From NCBI GenBank assembly GCA_964518725.1, contig CAZFKP010000005.1, forward strand, positions 21,727-85,726: a stretch of 64,000 bases of DNA, given 5' to 3'. Shown here one piece after another: positions 60,145 through 64,000 of this stretch (position 1 is the stretch's first letter; every line of letters begins with the position of its first letter). A program made the translations under genes and the position numbers. The notes beneath the pieces are model-generated. The model searched no databases and was not told the origin of the DNA. It saw nothing but the letters and a program-made list of their open reading frames with translations. Source of the DNA: JANRKF01 sp964518725. GTDB taxonomy: Bacteria > Pseudomonadota > Alphaproteobacteria > Rickettsiales > SXRF01.

Positions 60145-60558
60145 TTAGTTCACCGGCGAGTACGCTGCCGTGCCACGCAACGCGAGCATGCCGATCGGCG
60201 TGCCGTTGGTGTGGGTGCCGGTCGGTGTGGCAACCGCACGCAGGTAGCGTTTCGCGCCGATATAGCCGAAGCCATAGACGGTTTTATCTTTGGCGCTGGA
60301 ATCGACCACCACGGTGAGTGCCGTGTTGTTGAGGTCGGTGAGCGCCGTATCGGTGAAGGTTGAGTTGTCATCGCTGTGGGTGAGTTTCAGCGTCCAGTAG
60401 ACGGAACCGGAAAGCGTGTCGCCCGATGCCCCCATGGCGAACAATACGTTCACGCTGTTATAACCCTGCATGTCGATGGTGGTGGAAGTTTTGGTCGCGC
60501 TTGACGTAATCGGGTTCAAATGCTGCGTGACCAAAATATTGCGGTAAAGGTCTCTCAT
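60145..60558 (-). CDS. Capsid-adjacent virion protein (decoration-like)
   Basis: A 137-residue beta-rich protein. GYNSVNVLFAMGASGDTLSGSVYWTLKLTHSDDNSTFTD and GYIGAKRYLRAVATPTGTHTNG resemble small proteins encoded directly after HK97-type capsid genes in many siphophages, which are probable capsid decoration or stabilising proteins. GGAGAAA precedes the ATG. It is the second gene of the capsid unit and is followed by a terminator. Confidence 0.72.
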   Translation of the reverse strand: MRDLYRNILVTQHLNPITSSATKTSTTIDMQGYNSVNVLFAMGASGDTLSGSVYWTLKLTHSDDNSTFTDTALTDLNNTALTVVVDSSAKDKTVYGFGYIGAKRYLRAVATPTGTHTNGTPIGMLALRGTAAYSPVN

Positions 60559-60572
60559 GGTATTTCTCCGGG

Positions 60573-61760
60573 TTATGCTAATTTGAGGATTTTGATGGCA
60601 TCGAAATTGATGACATCGCCGCCGACGCGCTTGGTGGCGTAGAATTTCACGAACGGTTTTTCCGTGAACGGATCGCGCAGGATGCGGATGCCCCGGCGGT
60701 CAACGATCTGGTAGCCAGCCTTGAAATCACCCACGGCAACCGAGAGTGAGTTGGCGGCAGCGGTCGGCATATCAGCGGCCATCATCACCGGCACGCCAAG
60801 CAGCGTATCCGGCGCGCCGGCAGCAAGGCCGGGTTGCCACAGATATTGGTTGGTGGTGGCTTCTTTCAGCAAGCGCACGGCATTCACCACGGTGCGGTTC
60901 ATCACGAAGGTCGCGTTTTTGCTGTAGCCGTCTTTCAATTTGTAGAACAGGTTGATGAGACCATCTGCCGTGACTGCGCCCGACGAGCCGGAGTTCACCT
61001 GCTCGATCTGGTTCCAGCTGGTGCCGGCGGTGTAGGTCAGGATGCCGCGCGGCTGGCCAACGCCAGAGCCGCTGATGAATGCGGTATTTTCTTTCTGCAC
61101 GAAAATGTCGGAGATTTTGCCCGCGAGCCATGCCTCGATATCAATCGCCGCATCGTCCACCAATTTCTGGGTGGCTTTCGGCTGGGCATACAGCTCGTGA
61201 GTCGGGATGTTGCGCTTGGCGATCACCGGGGTGGTGGTCTCCGAGATGGCGCCAGTTTCCGACGTCCAGCCTGCCGAGGCCTGGTCGTGATCGTCGATCA
61301 GCTCCAGCGAGTCGGATGAAATGGTTTCAACCGCCGCAATCTGGCGCAGTGGAGAGGTTTCATACACCGACTTTACGATGGTTTGCGACATGGTCGGGGT
61401 GACGAGGTAGCCGCCGTCCGCATCACTGCCCACCGACAGCGCCTTGGTCGAAAGCTGCTCCAGCCCGGCATCCATACCTTTACGCAAATAGTTGCGGAAG
61501 GCCTTGCTATATTCGCTCGGCGCGCCGCTGGCCTTGCTTTCGCCGCCGAATTCCGGGCGGGCATAGGCGGTTTCGATCGAATCGAGGCGGGATTTGTAGT
61601 TATCGAGCGCCGCGCTGATATGGTTCAGGTGCTCGGTATACAGCCCGTCCGCCGAGCCTTTGCGTTCGATGTCACGCAAACGGGCATCGTTCACATGCTT
61701 AAATTCTTCCCAGGCGTGCCCCAGATGCGAGACACGCTCAGTGATTTCGGAAATAGTCAT
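60573..61760 (-). CDS. HK97-family major capsid protein
   Basis: The 395-residue protein has an N-terminal coiled-coil delta domain (about 1-95), which the prohead protease would remove, and the HK97 fold afterwards. ALSVGSDADGGYLVTPTMSQTIVKSVYETSPLRQIAAVETI is the diagnostic segment, with IPTHELYAQPKATQKLVDDAAIDIEAWLAGKI and the C-terminal GYQIVDRRGIRILRDPFTEKPFVKFYATKRVGGDVINFDAIKIL. AAAGGAAC precedes the ATG. It corresponds to GTA g5. Confidence 0.97.
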   Translation of the reverse strand: MTISEITERVSHLGHAWEEFKHVNDARLRDIERKGSADGLYTEHLNHISAALDNYKSRLDSIETAYARPEFGGESKASGAPSEYSKAFRNYLRKGMDAGLEQLSTKALSVGSDADGGYLVTPTMSQTIVKSVYETSPLRQIAAVETISSDSLELIDDHDQASAGWTSETGAISETTTPVIAKRNIPTHELYAQPKATQKLVDDAAIDIEAWLAGKISDIFVQKENTAFISGSGVGQPRGILTYTAGTSWNQIEQVNSGSSGAVTADGLINLFYKLKDGYSKNATFVMNRTVVNAVRLLKEATTNQYLWQPGLAAGAPDTLLGVPVMMAADMPTAAANSLSVAVGDFKAGYQIVDRRGIRILRDPFTEKPFVKFYATKRVGGDVINFDAIKILKLA

Positions 61761-61936
61761 AAAAGTTCCTTTTAAAGGTTAAAATGGGCAGGTTTCGCGA
61801 GGGAAAACCCCCGCAGCCGACCTGAAACGCGGCTATTGGTTAATAAATTATTGATATTTATACCCGGTTAGGGTATGGTCGGGGTGAATTTGCTTTTTTC
61901 AGTCCGTTTTTTCGTTCGCTATGAAATTGGGCTTAT

Positions 61937-61960
61937 CTCACAGGAGGAGTTTCCTGTGAG
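61937..61960 (+). promoter_or_regulatory. Perfect hairpin containing a GGAGGAG motif
   Basis: CTCACAGGA (61937-61945) pairs perfectly with TCCTGTGAG (61952-61960) across a GGAGTT loop. It lies 30 bases upstream of the plus-strand gene at 61991 in its presumed 5' leader. There is no T run. It could affect mRNA stability or translation. Confidence 0.4.
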
Positions 61961-61990
61961 TTGTTAGTTGTTCGGCATAGGAGTCTAGTG

Positions 61991-62368
61991 ATGTCGATGC
62001 GCGACAAGTGGGGTCTGTTCTCAACCGAGACGGATCCAGGGTTCAAAGACCGGTTGAAACTGGTCTTTAACGGCGAGCGGGTCAGTGTTCGCGAGAACAG
62101 CATCCAGGATGCCGCCGGGATGCTAAAGGGCCCAGACGAGAAGAACCTGGCGGTGGTGGTCTTCAACAAGAAGGACCAAGCGTTCGTTAGTGATGGGCTG
62201 ATCGCGCTGCTTGAGGGATACCGCAAAACGGCCATCACCAAAGGTAAACCGCTTCTGTTGGAGGTCAGCGTTACCCTCCGTGGTGGCGTTCAAACCACCA
62301 TCAAGATTGGGTTTAAGCCCAACTTGACGAAAGCGGAGCGGATGGTGCCGGTGAAAACCGCCCACTAA
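61991..62368 (+). CDS. Plus-strand small protein between capsid and protease genes
   Basis: From ATG 61991 with TAGGAG upstream the product has 125 residues: soluble, basic, beta-rich in the C-terminal part (GKPLLLEVSVTLRGGVQTTIKIGFKPN). No family recognised. It has a leader hairpin and a strong terminator, so it is a self-contained transcription unit inserted against the direction of the virion genes, the hallmark of a moron. ATG 61997 is a possible alternative start. Confidence 0.68.
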   Translation: MSMRDKWGLFSTETDPGFKDRLKLVFNGERVSVRENSIQDAAGMLKGPDEKNLAVVVFNKKDQAFVSDGLIALLEGYRKTAITKGKPLLLEVSVTLRGGVQTTIKIGFKPNLTKAERMVPVKTAH

Positions 62369-62393
62369 CCGCCGCAAACCTCGCCGCATGAAC

Positions 62394-62443
62394 CGCCGGC
62401 CTTCTCTCCCTTCACCGGGAACAAAGAGAAGGCCGGTTTTTTT
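62394..62443 (+). terminator. Rho-independent terminator of the 125-residue protein gene
   Basis: CCGGCCTTCTCT and AGAGAAGGCCGG form a perfect 12-bp stem with a 17-base loop followed by seven T. Confidence 0.92.
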
Positions 62444-62456
62444 ATGTCCGCAATTT

Positions 62457-62518
62457 GTCACCAGCGAGCACTTGCGAATTCTTAGATGGCTCGCCACGGC
62501 CTACAGCCTCGCGATGAC
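62457..62518. repeat. Dispersed palindromic repeat, copy 5 (partial)
   Basis: Only the right half is well kept: AGATGGCTCGCCACGG and CCTCGCGATGAC. The left end is GTCACCAGCGAG. It is directly followed by copy 6. Confidence 0.65.
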
Positions 62519-62526
62519 GAGCCGTT

Positions 62527-62603
62527 GTCATTGCGAGTGTAACGAAGCAATCCATCTTTCTTGACTAAGATGGATCGCCACGGTTTACGGCCTCGCGGGT
62601 GAC
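62527..62603. repeat. Dispersed palindromic repeat, copy 6
   Basis: Ends GTCATTGCGAG and CTCGCGGGTGAC are inverted; inside, AAGCAATCCATCTT and AAGATGGATCGCC pair. With copy 5 it fills the gap between the moron-like gene and the prohead protease gene. Confidence 0.85.
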
Positions 62604-62610
62604 GACGTGT

Positions 62611-63186
62611 TTATGTACGCAATACGGAGTGTGCCCGGTCGAGCGCATCGGACAAGGCGATCAGTTCCATCGGGTGCAGGCCGGTTTCCGGTTGCAGCGA
62701 TTTCACTACCGTCACCCCCGCCGCCCGGTTGGCCGGAAAGGTGACGAGGCTCACTTCGAACAAATCCACTTCCGCCAGATGCCGCACGCCGGTTTCGGCA
62801 TCAATGCGGTAACGCACCGGCGAATAGCCGATGGAAAGCCCGGTCACCGCCCCGGCCTTCAGCAGCTCATGCGCCTCCCGTGCCCGCTGCACCGAAAGCA
62901 GCAACCTGCCCTCCACATACAGCCCATACGCATCCTCAAACATCCGCTCGAACACGCCGATCGGCTCGTCCTGCTGGTGCTGCCAGAGCAGCTTGACGCT
63001 GGGTGCATGGCGGTTGATGGTGTGGGTGAACGCGCCTTTCATCATCACATCCTTCTGGTTGTCGATGATGTCGAACACGCTGGCATAGCCGGCAAATCGG
63101 CCTTCCGCGTCGATGGATTTTATGTGCAGGCCGAACGCGATGCGCTTGCGCTCGCGCATGCGAACGCTGATGTCTTTGGTAATCAT
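62611..63186 (-). CDS. HK97-family prohead protease
   Basis: The 191-residue protein is the maturation protease (GTA g4 type) that cleaves the capsid delta domain. RFAGYASVFDIIDNQKDVMMKGAF opens the domain; catalytic His70 is in KLLWQHQ and Ser118 in GAVTGLSIGY, with EVDLFEVSLVTFPANRAA after it. All family motifs are intact. Normally the portal gene precedes it; here a cytochrome b561 gene does. Confidence 0.95.
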   Translation of the reverse strand: MITKDISVRMRERKRIAFGLHIKSIDAEGRFAGYASVFDIIDNQKDVMMKGAFTHTINRHAPSVKLLWQHQQDEPIGVFERMFEDAYGLYVEGRLLLSVQRAREAHELLKAGAVTGLSIGYSPVRYRIDAETGVRHLAEVDLFEVSLVTFPANRAAGVTVVKSLQPETGLHPMELIALSDALDRAHSVLRT

Positions 63187-63200
63187 GCTGTGAATCCTTG

Positions 63201-63228
63201 AAAAAATGATCCCCGCCGTGGCGGGGAT
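63201..63228 (-). terminator. Rho-independent terminator of the cytochrome b561 gene
   Basis: On the minus strand ATCCCCGC and GCGGGGAT form a perfect 8-bp stem with a 4-base loop followed by CATTTTTT. It lies 9 bases past the cytochrome gene stop. Confidence 0.88.
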
Positions 63229-63236
63229 GGTGGTCG

Positions 63237-63776
63237 TTACGGCAGCATCCGTTTCAGGATGCCGTCCTTATGGACGAAGTGGTGCTTGAGGGCCGCGCCC
63301 ACATGCACACAGAAAAGCGCGAGGATGAGGTTGCCGATCATCTCATGCGCGTCGCGGAAAAGTTCCTTTGCCGCCTCGTCTTTCGCGGCGATGTCCGGCA
63401 AGGTGAACAGCCCGTAAAACGATACGGGATAGCCCGCCGCCGATGACATCAGCCAGCCTGAAACCGGCATCAGGATCATGCAGAGATAGAGCGCGTATTT
63501 GACCACGCTCGCTGCCGCTTTCTGCCAGCCGGGAATCGACTCCGGCAGACCCGGTTTTGGATTTGCGGCTCGCCAGCAAAACGCTGCCACCGCCAGTGCC
63601 AGCACGGCAATGCCCGTGGCTTTATGCAGGCCATACACTTGGAATTTTGTGGGACTGTTTTCCATGTCGCCCATTAGGCTTCCCACCACCCACAGGGTGA
63701 TGATGCATGCCGCAATCAGCCAGTGGAACAGTTTGGCCAGCCAGCCAAAGGAATCGGGCGTGTTTTTGAGTGCCAT
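63237..63776 (-). CDS. Cytochrome b561 family protein
   Basis: A 179-residue four-helix di-haem membrane protein. From ATG 63776 with GAGGTGGTG upstream it begins MALKNTPDSFGWLAKLFHWLIA. Haem-ligand histidines are in LFHWLIA, YGLHKATG, DAHEMIGN and CVHVGAALKHHF. Such proteins move electrons between quinones or superoxide and other carriers in the inner membrane. It is an ordinary cellular gene, yet it lies just upstream of the prohead protease. Its own terminator isolates it from the phage genes. Confidence 0.9.
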   Translation of the reverse strand: MALKNTPDSFGWLAKLFHWLIAACIITLWVVGSLMGDMENSPTKFQVYGLHKATGIAVLALAVAAFCWRAANPKPGLPESIPGWQKAAASVVKYALYLCMILMPVSGWLMSSAAGYPVSFYGLFTLPDIAAKDEAAKELFRDAHEMIGNLILALFCVHVGAALKHHFVHKDGILKRMLP

Positions 63777-63901
63777 CACCACCTCGTTGTTTGATAGCAT
63801 TATGCATATTTTGAACGGATTGTCATGAATAACCCTTGATTTTATGTGATATTCAGCAATTGTTGTCATGTATTAATAATGTAACAGGTAACGAGCTATT
63901 C

Positions 63902-64000
63902 ATGTCGACCGATGAACTATTAGAAGATCCACGCGTCAAAGAAGTAGGGGCTGTCCTAGATAACGCAGATATGTGTTATAAAGGATTGCATGAGAAAGAG
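63902..64000 (+). CDS. Start of an unidentified gene, cut by window end
   Basis: ATG at 63902 opens a frame that runs to the window edge for 33 codons (MSTDELLEDPRVKEVGAVLDN onward). AGGTAACGAG lies upstream. The product is acidic and helical so far; nothing more can be said. Confidence 0.45.
   Translation, partial: MSTDELLEDPRVKEVGAVLDNADMCYKGLHEKE

Overview
The window looks like a chromosomal segment of an alphaproteobacterium. The evidence is the alphaproteobacterial-type serC, a CarD-family regulator, and a virion-gene cluster whose order matches the gene transfer agent (GTA) of Rhodobacter capsulatus. Many long proteins match no family I can name, which suggests a poorly sampled lineage. 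I could not search any database.

Bases 1-5550 look like a mobile island ending at a serine tRNA. They hold a HTH-containing protein, a hipBA toxin-antitoxin pair with its promoter and two operator boxes, a metallophosphoesterase, an excisionase-like HTH protein, and the fused remnants of a phospholipase-D-type defence protein and a reverse transcriptase. The island abuts an intact tRNA-Ser(UGA), and a 5' fragment of a second tRNA-Ser lies just beyond it. This is the usual scar of integration in an anticodon loop.

Bases 5557-37460 are mainly housekeeping core: psd-pssA-DUF486, lepB-rnc-era, nadC facing an SdhA-like flavoprotein, thrS, infC, serA, a glutathione transferase, a soluble chemotaxis-like protein, an ammonium transporter, an OmpW porin, a glycosyltransferase, a cyanophycinase-like peptidase with a serine hydrolase, serC, two tandem DUF192 genes, carD, uvrA, ssb and rpsU. 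Several proteins of unknown function lie among them. Unusual points are the CarD with a histone-H1-like tail, the inverted chemoreceptor, and a long unknown gene with a strong promoter between thrS and infC.

Bases 37695-63186 form a GTA-like or domesticated-prophage cluster read on the minus strand: prohead protease, major capsid protein, capsid-adjacent protein, head-tail connector, head closure, DUF3168, (gap), DUF2460, DUF2163, NlpC/P60 peptidase, TIM-barrel tail-tip protein, DUF2793, small membrane protein, lysozyme. No recognisable tail-tube or tape-measure gene is present. Their slot holds a block of large unknown proteins with glycine/alanine-rich hydrophobic segments, and related-looking genes flank the cluster. 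A secreted protein of fifteen 20-residue cysteine repeats sits between capsid and connector genes. Small genes on the plus strand are scattered between the structural genes like morons. Copies of a roughly 85-bp palindromic repeat lie in the gaps. Portal and terminase genes are not in the window. The last bases hold a cytochrome b561 gene and the start of another gene.
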